A stretch of 64,000 bases of DNA, taken from assembly GCF_011753055.1 (NCBI RefSeq), contig NZ_VWWJ01000020.1, positions 1-64,000 of the forward strand, given 5' to 3'. The translations under genes were made by a program, and so were the position numbers. Shown here piece after piece: positions 50,269 to 58,575 of this stretch (its first letter is position 1; every line of letters begins with the position of its first letter). Source of the DNA: Burkholderia sp. Ax-1719. Its GTDB lineage: Bacteria > Pseudomonadota > Gammaproteobacteria > Burkholderiales > Burkholderiaceae. The notes beneath the pieces are model-generated. The model saw only the letters and a list, made by a program, of their open reading frames with translations. It was not told where the DNA came from and made no database searches.

Positions 50269-50727
50269 ATGGGCCGCAAGTCCGCTCTCACCCCTGAGCA
50301 GTGGGCACAGATCGAGCGCCGTCACCTCGTCGACGGCGAATCGCTCAACTCGCTTGCCACCGAATTCGGCGTCAACGAATCCTCCCTTCGACGCAGGAAG
50401 GAATGTGGGCGGATGGGCGCGTCCACGCTTCCTTCGCAGAAAGATCCTTCCGGGTTTGTGTATGTGATTTCGTTTTCCGATTCTGGCGATCGACTGTTTT
50501 ACAAGATCGGTCTGACCACGGATTTGAAGAAACGCTTGCTTGCACATCAGTGCTCTTTGCCATTTGACGTGCAGATTGTCTGTTCGTACTACGTTGCGGA
50601 TATGTATTCGGAAGAGCGATTGCTGCATTCGAAGTTTTCTCAGCGGCGTATTCGCGGAGAGTGGTTCGATTTGTGGCCTGAAGAATTGGCCGCGATTGCT
50701 TCGCGAAGCCTGGTCGGGAGCCAATGA
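50269..50727 (+). CDS. Terminase-type HTH fused to GIY-YIG nuclease
   Basis: 152 residues. The first 43 residues (MGRKSALTPEQWAQIERRHL...) are about half identical to the N-terminus of the terminase small subunit next to it. After a linker, a GIY-YIG-type domain (T5orf172/MUG113 style) follows at about 62-135: FVYVISF, YKIG (78-81), KKRLLAH with Arg89, the metal-type glutamates at 115-116 and GEWFDL (130-135). The nuclease could be a homing enzyme that copied the flanking HTH, or a functional accessory of packaging. Confidence 0.78.
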   Translation: MGRKSALTPEQWAQIERRHLVDGESLNSLATEFGVNESSLRRRKECGRMGASTLPSQKDPSGFVYVISFSDSGDRLFYKIGLTTDLKKRLLAHQCSLPFDVQIVCSYYVADMYSEERLLHSKFSQRRIRGEWFDLWPEELAAIASRSLVGSQ

Positions 50728-51266
50728 TGGGCCGCCCTTCGAAACTGACCGATGCGCAATGGGAATCGATTGGCAAGCGGCTTTTGAAGGGTGAATCTGC
50801 TGCGTCGCTGTCGCGTGAGTTTGGAGTTAGTAAAGCATCGATATCCACGCGATTTTCTGAACGTACAAAACGCGTAGAAAGCGTTGCAAATCAAATAGTT
50901 GAGACGGAGCGCGCGCTTTCTTTTCTGAACGTTTCTGAACAGTTGGCCGCGCGTTCACTTGCCGATGATTTGAAGGCGATCAGCGAGCATCTCGCGGGCG
51001 CTGCGCGCTTTGGCGCTGCCACATCTCATCGGCTCGCCGGCATCGCGCATGCCGAGGTGGCGAAGATCGATGACATCGACCCGATGAGCAAGCAGAGCGT
51101 CATGGCGCTCGCGGGCATCTCTGCGTTGACGAAGATGGCGAACGAGTCGAGCGAGATCGCACGCGACCTGCTGCGCGCTAACAAGGACCAGATTGAGCGC
51201 TTGAATGCGGGTGATCGCGGCAAGATCAGTTCGATCACGCGTCGCATCGTGGATGCCAAGGCATGA
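50727..51266 (+). CDS. Terminase small subunit
   Basis: 179 residues. An N-terminal helix-turn-helix (LTDAQWESIGKRLLKGESAA, SREFGVSKASISTRF) recognises the packaging site. The rest is helical and multimerising. It starts at ATG 50727, 3 nt after another ATG, both overlapping the GIY-YIG gene stop. It overlaps the large subunit start by 4 nt. Confidence 0.82.
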   Translation: MGRPSKLTDAQWESIGKRLLKGESAASLSREFGVSKASISTRFSERTKRVESVANQIVETERALSFLNVSEQLAARSLADDLKAISEHLAGAARFGAATSHRLAGIAHAEVAKIDDIDPMSKQSVMALAGISALTKMANESSEIARDLLRANKDQIERLNAGDRGKISSITRRIVDAKA

Positions 51267-52498
51267 CGGAACTCACGATCGAGACGCCGCGGGTGTTTCT
51301 CCCGATGCTGGAGCCTGCCCGCTATAAGGGCGTGCACGGCGGCCGGGGCAGCGGCAAGTCGCATTTCTTCGGCGAGGCGCTGATCGAGCGCTCGGTGATG
51401 GAGAAAACCGACATCGTCTGCGTGCGTGAGAACCAGAAGTCGCTCGACCAGTCGGTGAAGAAGCTGCTGGAGTCGAAGATCGAGAGCCTGAATGCGGGCT
51501 TCTACTTCGATGTGCAGGACGCCAAGATCAAGAGTTCGCTGGGCGGCCTGGTGATTTTCCAGGGCATGCAGAACCACACGGCGGAATCGATCAAGTCGCT
51601 GGAAGGCTTCGATATCGCATGGGTGGAGGAGGCGCAGACGCTCAGCCAGAAGTCGCTCGACATGCTGCGCCCGACGATCCGTAAGCCGAACAGCGAACTG
51701 TGGTTCTCGTGGAACCCGCGCTACAGCACCGACCCTGTCGACGTGCTTCTGCGAGGTGGCAACCCGCCGCCGAACGCGACGGTCGTCGAGGCGAATTACA
51801 GCGACAACCCGTGGTTTCCGGACGTTTTGCGTCTGGAGATGGAATACGACCGCAGCCGCGATCCGGACAAGTACACGCATATCTGGCTGGGCCAGTACCA
51901 GCAGAACAGCGAGGCGCGCGTGTTCCGCAACTGGCGCGTCGAAGAGTTCGAGCGCCCGGCGGGCACGATCTTCCGCCTTGGTGCTGACTGGGGCTTCTCT
52001 ATCGATCCGAGTGTGCTGGTGCGCTGCTCGATCGAGGGCAACGCGCTCTACGTCGACTATGAGGCCTATCAGGTCGGCTGCGAGATCGTGAACCTGCCCG
52101 AGCTGTTCATGGCCGTGCCTGACGCTGAGAAGTGGCCCATCACTGCTGATTCGGCGCGGCCCGAGACGATCAGCCACATGCGCAACAACGGCTTCCCGAA
52201 GATTAGCCCGGCAGTGAAGGGCGCGAAGAGTCTGGAGGAAGGCGTTGAGTTCCTGAAGAGCTTCGAGATCATCGTGCACCCGCGCTGCAAGCACACGATC
52301 GACGAGCTTTCGCTCTACCGCTACAAGACCGATCCGCTCACGGATCAGGTTCTCCCCATTCTGGAAGACAAGGACAATCACGTGATCGATGCGCTTCGCT
52401 ATGCGTGCGAGGGCGCGCGCCGCACCGTCAAGCGCGTCGTGGCCGCCCAGAAGGTGCAGCCCGCGATGCCTGCCTTTCCTGGTAGCTGGATGGGCTGA
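51263..52498 (+). CDS. Terminase large subunit (PBSX-type)
   Basis: 411 residues. ATPase motor: Walker A GGRGSGKSH at 26-34 and Walker B IAWVEEAQ at 118-125. The RNase H-like nuclease begins near 240 with LGADWGFSIDP (Asp242), and the last acidic site is in NHVIDALRYA near 375. It cuts concatemeric DNA and packages it through the portal. It starts inside the small subunit stop (ATGA). Confidence 0.94.
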   Translation: MTELTIETPRVFLPMLEPARYKGVHGGRGSGKSHFFGEALIERSVMEKTDIVCVRENQKSLDQSVKKLLESKIESLNAGFYFDVQDAKIKSSLGGLVIFQGMQNHTAESIKSLEGFDIAWVEEAQTLSQKSLDMLRPTIRKPNSELWFSWNPRYSTDPVDVLLRGGNPPPNATVVEANYSDNPWFPDVLRLEMEYDRSRDPDKYTHIWLGQYQQNSEARVFRNWRVEEFERPAGTIFRLGADWGFSIDPSVLVRCSIEGNALYVDYEAYQVGCEIVNLPELFMAVPDAEKWPITADSARPETISHMRNNGFPKISPAVKGAKSLEEGVEFLKSFEIIVHPRCKHTIDELSLYRYKTDPLTDQVLPILEDKDNHVIDALRYACEGARRTVKRVVAAQKVQPAMPAFPGSWMG

Positions 52499-52500
52499 CC

Positions 52501-54567
52501 ATGGCGAAATCACGAGGCGGTAGCACCCCGGCAGTTGTGCGGGAGGCCCAGGAGTGCCTGAAAACGGCGATAGAGGCCGAGACGCAGAACCGCGCCGAGG
52601 GCATCAAGGATCTGAAATTCGGTGCTGGCGAGCAGTGGCCCGAGATGATCCAGACGTCGCGCGAGCTCGAACACCGACCGTGTCTGGTCGTCAACAAGAC
52701 CGACAGCTTTGTACGTCAGACCGTCAACAACATGCGCGAACAGCGCCCGCGCATTCAGGTTCACGCCGTGGCCGGCGGCGCGGACAAACAGAAGGCCGAC
52801 GTTATCGCTGGCCTGATGCGCCATATCCAGACCAACAGCAATGCCGATGTCGCCTACGACACCGCGTCGGATTTCCAGGTGCGTATCGGCTGGGGCTACT
52901 GGCGTATCGCCGCGCGCTACACGGCGCCCGACAGCTTCGACCAGGAGTTGTATATCGATCGCGTGCGCAACCCGTTCACGGTCTATTTCGATCCGGCCAG
53001 CAGCCAGCCCGACGGATCGGACGCGAACTGGTGCGTCATCACCGATCTGATGAGCCGCGAGAAGTTCGAGCGCAAGTGGCCGAAGGCGAAGATGGTTGAT
53101 CTGCGCGCGGTCGGCGCCGGTGATGAACTGCACCAGTGGGCGACGAAGGACGAGATCCGCGTCGCCGAATACTGGAAGGTTGAGCACGTGCCGGACACGC
53201 TGCTGCTGTTTTCGAACGGCGACAAGCGCTATCGCAGCGAGGTGAAGCAGCAACACCTGGACGATGCCGCCGCGAATGGCCTGCACGTCGTGAAAGAGCG
53301 CGACACAGTGCGCCGTGCAGTGAAGTGGTACAAGCTGACCGCGCTCGAAGTGCTCGAAGAACGCGAATGGCCTGGCAAGTGGATTCCTGTCGTTCCTGTC
53401 TACGGTGCCGAATACGAGCTGGATGGCAAGGTTGTGCGCTACGGCATGATCCGTATGCTGCAGGACCCTCAGCGCATGTATAACTTTTGGCGCACCGCCG
53501 AGGCTGAACTGGTTGCGCTTGCGCCGAAGGCGCCATGGCTGGTTGCTGAAGGCCAGATCGAAGGGCAGGAGAACGTATGGAATTCTGCGAATAATCGATC
53601 GTTTGCGTACCTTTCGTACAAGCCGCAGTCGCTTGACGGGCATCAGGTCCCGCCGCCGATTCGCCAGCAGCCGCAGCAGCTGCCCTCGGCGCAGGTGAAT
53701 GCTGCGATGGGCGCGAGCGAGGACATGAAGGCCGTGGCCGGCATGTTCGATCCGGCACTCGGCGCAGAAGGGCAGGAAACCTCGGGCGTGATGGTGCAAC
53801 GACGCCAGGCGCAGTCGGACAAGTCGAATTTCCACTTCTACGACAACCTGTGCCGCTCGATCCGCCACACCGGTCATATCCTTCTTGACCTGATCCCGCA
53901 CTACTACGACGTCGAGCGCACGATTCGCATCATCGGCGAGGACGGCGTCCCCGATAGCGTCACCATCAACCAGAAGCAGATGGACCCGCTTACGGGCGCG
54001 ATCCAGGAAGTGCTGAACGATGTGACGGTGGGCGAATACGACGTGGTTATCGACACGGGCCCGGGGTATCAGACGAAGCGCGAGGAAGCTGCCGACCACA
54101 TGCTGCAACTGCTCGGCACGCCGCTCGGCCAGAAGGTGTCGATGATCGCCGACGACGTGATCCTGCGCCAGTTCGATTGGCCGGGTGCCGATCTGATTGC
54201 CGACCGCCTCGCTGCGGCCAATCCGATTGCGCAGGCTGAGCAGAATCTGCCCGAAAACATCCCTGACGAAGTAAAGGCGGTGATCGCGCAGCTTCAGGCT
54301 CAGCTCAAACAGTCCGGCGCGCTCGTGCAGCAGCTGCAGACGGACCTCAAATACAAGCTGTCGGTTGAGCAGATGCGTCAGCAGGGCGATGCCCAGCGCA
54401 CGTCGATGCAGGACAGCACGAAGCGTCACGACATCGAGAGCCGCGATCAGACGGCGCTCGAACTCGAAGAGATCAAAGGCCATGTCGCCATTCTTCTGGC
54501 GCACATGAATGATCGTCGCGAGATCGCCGCGGTGGAAGTTGCTGCGAAGAACGACGCCACGCACTAA
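52501..54567 (+). CDS. Portal protein (P22 gp1-like)
   Basis: 688 residues, length and layout like P22-type portals. The start (EAQECLKTAIEAETQNRAEG) and the LVVNKTDSFVRQTVNNMREQRP segment are typical, as is the C-terminal coiled-coil region rich in Gln (about 595-660), the barrel of the family. It forms the dodecameric DNA entry ring. 2 nt separate it from the terminase stop. Confidence 0.9.
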   Translation: MAKSRGGSTPAVVREAQECLKTAIEAETQNRAEGIKDLKFGAGEQWPEMIQTSRELEHRPCLVVNKTDSFVRQTVNNMREQRPRIQVHAVAGGADKQKADVIAGLMRHIQTNSNADVAYDTASDFQVRIGWGYWRIAARYTAPDSFDQELYIDRVRNPFTVYFDPASSQPDGSDANWCVITDLMSREKFERKWPKAKMVDLRAVGAGDELHQWATKDEIRVAEYWKVEHVPDTLLLFSNGDKRYRSEVKQQHLDDAAANGLHVVKERDTVRRAVKWYKLTALEVLEEREWPGKWIPVVPVYGAEYELDGKVVRYGMIRMLQDPQRMYNFWRTAEAELVALAPKAPWLVAEGQIEGQENVWNSANNRSFAYLSYKPQSLDGHQVPPPIRQQPQQLPSAQVNAAMGASEDMKAVAGMFDPALGAEGQETSGVMVQRRQAQSDKSNFHFYDNLCRSIRHTGHILLDLIPHYYDVERTIRIIGEDGVPDSVTINQKQMDPLTGAIQEVLNDVTVGEYDVVIDTGPGYQTKREEAADHMLQLLGTPLGQKVSMIADDVILRQFDWPGADLIADRLAAANPIAQAEQNLPENIPDEVKAVIAQLQAQLKQSGALVQQLQTDLKYKLSVEQMRQQGDAQRTSMQDSTKRHDIESRDQTALELEEIKGHVAILLAHMNDRREIAAVEVAAKNDATH

Positions 54568-54587
54568 AACCGCATCACTGTTTCATT

Positions 54588-54624
54588 CGCCCGCCCGGCT
54601 ACCCAGAAGCCGCGCGGGCGTTTT
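54588..54624 (+). terminator. Intercistronic terminator-like hairpin before scaffold gene
   Basis: CGCCCGC (54588-54594) pairs with GCGGGCG (54614-54620), followed by TTTT. It lies between portal and scaffold genes. Confidence 0.65.
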
Positions 54625-54650
54625 CATATCTGGGCCTCGTGGAGTTATCC

Positions 54651-55562
54651 ATGTCCGAAACACGCACTGTTGTCACCTCCGAAAACCTGATGCAGCACAT
54701 CACTGGCGCGCAACCGGCGACCGAGGCGAAGACCGAAACCGCGGTCGAGTCGAAGGAAGCTGAAGCAGCAGCCGCGACCGGTGAGTCGTCGCAACAGCCG
54801 AAGAAGGTTTCGATCGTCAAGGAACTTGTTGAAACCCGTCACGAGCGCAATGCGTTGCGTGGCGAAGTCAGTGCTGCCCGTGGCGAAACCGATGCGGCTA
54901 ATGCCCGCGTCGCGCAGCTGGAGTCGGAACTCGCTGAGATCCGGGCCGGCATGTCCGCTGCAGCGGCCCAGCCTGCGCCCAAGGAACTTGATCCGAAGCC
55001 GCAGCGCGCCCAGTTTGTATCCGATGAGGACTACCAGGAAGCGCTTACCGACTGGAAAGTCGACCAGAAGCTTGCGGAGCAGCAACAGGCAGAACAGCAG
55101 GCGCGCGCCGATGCCGCCCAGCAGCAGCTGAGCGACAACTATGCGAAGCGTCTCGCGATTGCGAAAGCCGAGATTCCGGATTTCGACGAGGTCGTCGGTA
55201 AATCGGAAATCAACTTGCCGGATCACCTCTATGTGGCGATCGTCGAGAGCGATATCGGCCCCCGTCTGGCGTATTACCTATCGCAGAACCCTGACGAGGC
55301 CGCGTTGCTGAAGGGGATGACTCCGACCGCCGCGCTGCGCACGCTGGGCAAGCTTGAGGACCGTCTGGCCGCCGAGAAAAAGCCCGCTGCCGCGAATACC
55401 GAGCCTGCTGCGAAGAAGAAAGAACCCGAAGTATCGAAGGCGCCCGCGCCGATCGAGCCGCTGAAGGATGCGTCGACGCCGGTCGAGAAACCGACCAGCC
55501 AGATGACGTATCAGGAATACAAGGCCCACCGACAGGCCCAGCAGGCATCGAAGCGACGCTGA
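54651..55562 (+). CDS. Capsid scaffolding protein
   Basis: 303 residues, Glu/Ala/Gln/Lys-rich with coiled-coil stretches (about 60-110 and 135-175), as scaffolds have. Located between portal and coat, where P22 gp8-type scaffold is found. The C-terminal end KAHRQAQQASKRR is basic, the usual coat-binding tail. ATG 54651 is chosen, since the GTG at 54639 is part of the GGAG ribosome-binding region. Confidence 0.78.
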   Translation: MSETRTVVTSENLMQHITGAQPATEAKTETAVESKEAEAAAATGESSQQPKKVSIVKELVETRHERNALRGEVSAARGETDAANARVAQLESELAEIRAGMSAAAAQPAPKELDPKPQRAQFVSDEDYQEALTDWKVDQKLAEQQQAEQQARADAAQQQLSDNYAKRLAIAKAEIPDFDEVVGKSEINLPDHLYVAIVESDIGPRLAYYLSQNPDEAALLKGMTPTAALRTLGKLEDRLAAEKKPAAANTEPAAKKKEPEVSKAPAPIEPLKDASTPVEKPTSQMTYQEYKAHRQAQQASKRR

Positions 55563-55582
55563 CGCTCAATTCAATCCGTGAA

Positions 55583-55603
55583 ACCCGCTCAGGCGGGTTT
55601 TTG
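55583..55603 (+). terminator. Intercistronic terminator-like hairpin before coat gene
   Basis: AACCCGC/GCGGGTT with loop TCAG and a T-run. The TGGAG ribosome-binding site for the coat gene follows immediately. Confidence 0.75.
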
Positions 55604-55620
55604 CATTTCTGGAGTCTGAA

Positions 55621-56937
55621 ATGAGCAACACCTTGCTTACCATCAGCGACATCACGAACGAAGCGCTGATGGTGCTGGAAAACGAGCTGACCTTCACCGA
55701 CAAGGTCAATCGCGAGTACGACGACAAATTCGCCATCCCGGGCGCGAAGATCGGTTACACGGTCAACGTTCGCCGCCCGGCGCGCTTCAAGGGCACCGTC
55801 GGCCCGGCGCTGAACGTCGAAGACTTCGTCGAAGGCAGCGTGCCGGTCACGCTGACCACGCAGTTCCACGTCGACACGCAGTTCTCGACGGCGGATCTGC
55901 TGCTTTCGATGGACGATTTCAAGCGTCGTCTCATCAAGCCGGCCGTCGCGGCGATCGCCAACAAGATCGACTTCGACGGCACGACGTTCGCGTACCAGAA
56001 TACGGCCAACGCCGTCGGCACGCCGGGCACCAAGCCGAACAGCCTGGCGACGTTCCTGAATGCCGGCGCGATTCTTGACTCCGAAGGCGTGCCGCGCGAC
56101 GGGGAGCGCAACATCGTGCTCGATCCGTTCACGATGGCCGCGTCGGTGGGCGGCTTCTCGAACCTGTTCAACCCGCAGGCACAGATCGGCGAGCAGTACA
56201 AGAAGGGGCTCATCGGTCGCGAGACTGCGGGCTTCGACTGGTATCAGGACCAGAACGTCGTGGCCTATACCGTGGGCGCGCAGGGCGGCACGCCGGTTTT
56301 CTCGACCTCCGGCGCGAGCTCGGCGCTGATCACGAGCGGCTGGCAGGACAACGGCACGCTCTATACGACGGGCTGGACCGCCTCGACCAACGTGCTGAAC
56401 GTGGGCGACGTCATCCAGATCGCGGGCGTATATGCGGTGAACCCGCAGAACCGTTCGGCGTGGGGTACGCCGACGCTGCGCCAATTCGTTGTGCGCCCGG
56501 CTGTCGGCACGCCGTCGAATGGCACCTTCACCCCGATCGTGAACAGCTACGGCCAGGTCGTCGGCGGCTCGTACACGTCGGACGGCTCGGGCATCCTGCA
56601 GCTGACCATCGCGCCCGCGATCATTAGCGCCGGCCAGTTCCAGAACGTGACGGCCGCGCCGGCGAACAACGCCGCGATCACGGTCTTCGGCGCTGCGAAC
56701 ACGGTCTCGCCGCAGTCGCTGGGTTTCCACCGCGATGCATTCACCATCGCATCCGCCGACCTTGAGCTGCCCGACGGCGTGCATTTCGCCGGCCGCGCTG
56801 CGGACAAGGAAACGGGTCTCTCGATCCGCGTGGTGCGCCAGTACACGATCAACAACGATGCCATCCCGACGCGTCTCGACGTGCTCTACGGGTGGGCGTC
56901 GCTGTACCGCGAACTGGCCTGCCGTATCGCCGGCTAA
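55621..56937 (+). CDS. Major capsid protein, P22 coat family
   Basis: 438 residues of the HK97 fold with the P22 gp5-type insertion domain. Signature parts: LTISDITNEALMVLENEL at the start, FVEGSVPVTLTTQFHVDTQFS, the Gly/Asn-rich insertion (about 220-345) and the C-terminal FHRDAFTIASADLELPDG. Placed after scaffold and before connector genes, as in P22. Probable client of the phage GroES-like protein (inference). Confidence 0.92.
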   Translation: MSNTLLTISDITNEALMVLENELTFTDKVNREYDDKFAIPGAKIGYTVNVRRPARFKGTVGPALNVEDFVEGSVPVTLTTQFHVDTQFSTADLLLSMDDFKRRLIKPAVAAIANKIDFDGTTFAYQNTANAVGTPGTKPNSLATFLNAGAILDSEGVPRDGERNIVLDPFTMAASVGGFSNLFNPQAQIGEQYKKGLIGRETAGFDWYQDQNVVAYTVGAQGGTPVFSTSGASSALITSGWQDNGTLYTTGWTASTNVLNVGDVIQIAGVYAVNPQNRSAWGTPTLRQFVVRPAVGTPSNGTFTPIVNSYGQVVGGSYTSDGSGILQLTIAPAIISAGQFQNVTAAPANNAAITVFGAANTVSPQSLGFHRDAFTIASADLELPDGVHFAGRAADKETGLSIRVVRQYTINNDAIPTRLDVLYGWASLYRELACRIAG

Positions 56938-56946
56938 TCCCGAATT

Positions 56947-56970
56947 GCCCCGCTCAGGCGGGGCTTTTCT
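56947..56970 (+). terminator. Intercistronic terminator-like hairpin after coat gene
   Basis: GCCCCGC/GCGGGGC with loop TCAG, then TTTT. It is followed by AGGAGAAGG before the next ATG. Confidence 0.75.
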
Positions 56971-56987
56971 CTTTCTAGGAGAAGGAC

Positions 56988-57380
56988 ATGTCCAGCACGA
57001 ATCCGGGCCCGGCCATTACGAGCAACCCGGTACCGCAGGAACCGACAGGGAACATCCAGAAGGTCGCAATCCTGCAGACGATCAGCATCACGCCTGCTTC
57101 TGTCGCCGCCACCACGTCGGCGAAGCAGACCTTCAGCAACTCCGGCCTCGGCCTCATCGCAGGCGATGTCTGCGAAGTGGTCAATGCGCCCGGGTCATTT
57201 CAGGCTGGCCTCGTTGCCGAACCCGCCGTGTGCACGGTCACCGATCAGCTTCCGATCGTGTTCGTGAACGTGACGGCCTCGGCGATTACGCCGAACGCCG
57301 GGAATTACACCGTGCGCGTCACGCGTCCGCAGCCGAACGAGTCGATCCCGGCTGGCTCGGGCTACATGAACTCGTACTAA
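56988..57380 (+). CDS. Phage structural protein, possibly head decoration
   Basis: 130 residues, beta-rich and Thr/Val/Ala-rich (ISITPASVAATTSAKQTF, TVTDQLPIVFVNVTAS). Small beta proteins right after the coat gene are often decoration or head-completion proteins. AGGAGAAGG precedes the ATG. Assignment is by position. Confidence 0.6.
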   Translation: MSSTNPGPAITSNPVPQEPTGNIQKVAILQTISITPASVAATTSAKQTFSNSGLGLIAGDVCEVVNAPGSFQAGLVAEPAVCTVTDQLPIVFVNVTASAITPNAGNYTVRVTRPQPNESIPAGSGYMNSY

Positions 57381-57389
57381 ATCCAACCA

Positions 57390-57412
57390 GGGGCGCTTCG
57401 GCGCCCCGTTTT
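57390..57412 (+). terminator. Intercistronic terminator-like hairpin
   Basis: GGGGCGC/GCGCCCC with a TTCG tetraloop, very stable, then GTTTT. Between two head genes. Confidence 0.75.
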
Positions 57413-57427
57413 CATTGAGGTTGCGAA

Positions 57428-57625
57428 ATGGAATTCCCGAAAATGCTATACAAGGCCAGCGCGCCGATCGAGAGCGAGCACGCGCTGAAGGAAGCGCTGC
57501 ATTCCGGCGTCGTGCAGACCGTTATCGTCAAGTCTGCTGGCGAGCAGCGCGGGGCGAAGGGCTTCACCGAAGATCTGGGTTCGCTGATCGCGGAACCCGA
57601 AGCGAAGAGCGCCGGTAACGCTTGA
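57428..57625 (+). CDS. Small phage head-region protein
   Basis: 65 residues, no motif recognised (MEFPKMLYKASAPIESEHAL). TGAGG precedes the ATG. Its stop overlaps the connector gene start (TGATG). Confidence 0.65.
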   Translation: MEFPKMLYKASAPIESEHALKEALHSGVVQTVIVKSAGEQRGAKGFTEDLGSLIAEPEAKSAGNA

Positions 57626-58575
57626 TGGCCACCGCTCTCGACATCATCCAGGGTGCGCTCAAGCGCATCAACGCCTATGCAGCCGGCGAGGTGCTGGATA
57701 ATCAGGATGCGAACGACGCGCTGTGGGTGCTGAATGACCTGCTGGATAGTCTGTCGAACGAGCACCTTGCGTGCTATCAGCGCGTCGAAAACATCCTTGA
57801 GCTGGTCTCCGGCCAGAACATTTACACCATCGGAAATCCGGTGGGCGGCACTTTCCTCGGTACGACGGTGCAGGGCGGCGTGACGATCTCGGGTATGACG
57901 GCCATGCCGTCGAACATCCAGATCGGCGGCACGCTGACCGGTGCAGGCATTCCCACTGGCGCCACCGTAGCGGGTTTCAACGCAGGATCTGCGACGGTCA
58001 CGATGTCCGTGGCCGCCTCAGCCACTTTTGCGGTGCTCTCGCCGATCAAGTTCACGACGCCCGGCAATTTCGCTGTGCAGCGCCCGCTGCGCATTGTGAA
58101 TGGGTTCACGCGCCTGACGACGAGTGGCATTTCGCAGGTCGACTATCCGCTCGAAATCATTTCGGTTGATCAGTGGTCTGCGATCGGTCTGAAAAACCAG
58201 CCTGGCCCGTGGCCGAAGGTCATTTACTACGACGCGGCGTTCCCGCTCGCAACGCTGTACATGTTCCCCACGCCATCACAGGCCGGTGAGCTTCATCTTT
58301 GGACCGATAACCTCTTTTCCGACCTGCTGACGCTCAACACTGAGGTTAGCCTGCCGCAGGGCTATGTGCGCTTCCTGAAGCTCGCGCTTGCGCTTGAGCT
58401 GGCACCGGAATATGGCAAGCAGCCATCGCAGCTCGTTATGCAGCAGTACGCGCAGGCGAAGGCGGCCGTGAAGGCACTGAACATGCAGGCGCAGAGCACG
58501 GCGACGTATGACCGCGCTATTGCCGGTCGCGCGAAAGCGGATGCGGGCTGGATTCTCCACGGGGGCTTCCAGTAA
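57625..58575 (+). CDS. Head-tail connector (P22 gp4 tail accessory-like)
   Basis: 316 residues. ALDIIQGALKRINAYAAGE (start) and the C-terminal helical part (LKLALALELAPEYGK, QQYAQAKAAVKAL) fit the P22 gp4 tail accessory family. An Ig-like insertion seems to occupy about 70-155 (GGVTISGMTAMPSNIQIGG). It closes the portal and stabilises packaged DNA. ATG 57625 is chosen over the TTG at 57622. Confidence 0.82.
   Translation: MATALDIIQGALKRINAYAAGEVLDNQDANDALWVLNDLLDSLSNEHLACYQRVENILELVSGQNIYTIGNPVGGTFLGTTVQGGVTISGMTAMPSNIQIGGTLTGAGIPTGATVAGFNAGSATVTMSVAASATFAVLSPIKFTTPGNFAVQRPLRIVNGFTRLTTSGISQVDYPLEIISVDQWSAIGLKNQPGPWPKVIYYDAAFPLATLYMFPTPSQAGELHLWTDNLFSDLLTLNTEVSLPQGYVRFLKLALALELAPEYGKQPSQLVMQQYAQAKAAVKALNMQAQSTATYDRAIAGRAKADAGWILHGGFQ

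Noticed and set aside
51026..54564. Two long minus-strand frames opposite terminase and portal genes
   Set aside because: They are exact shadows of well-recognised phage genes.
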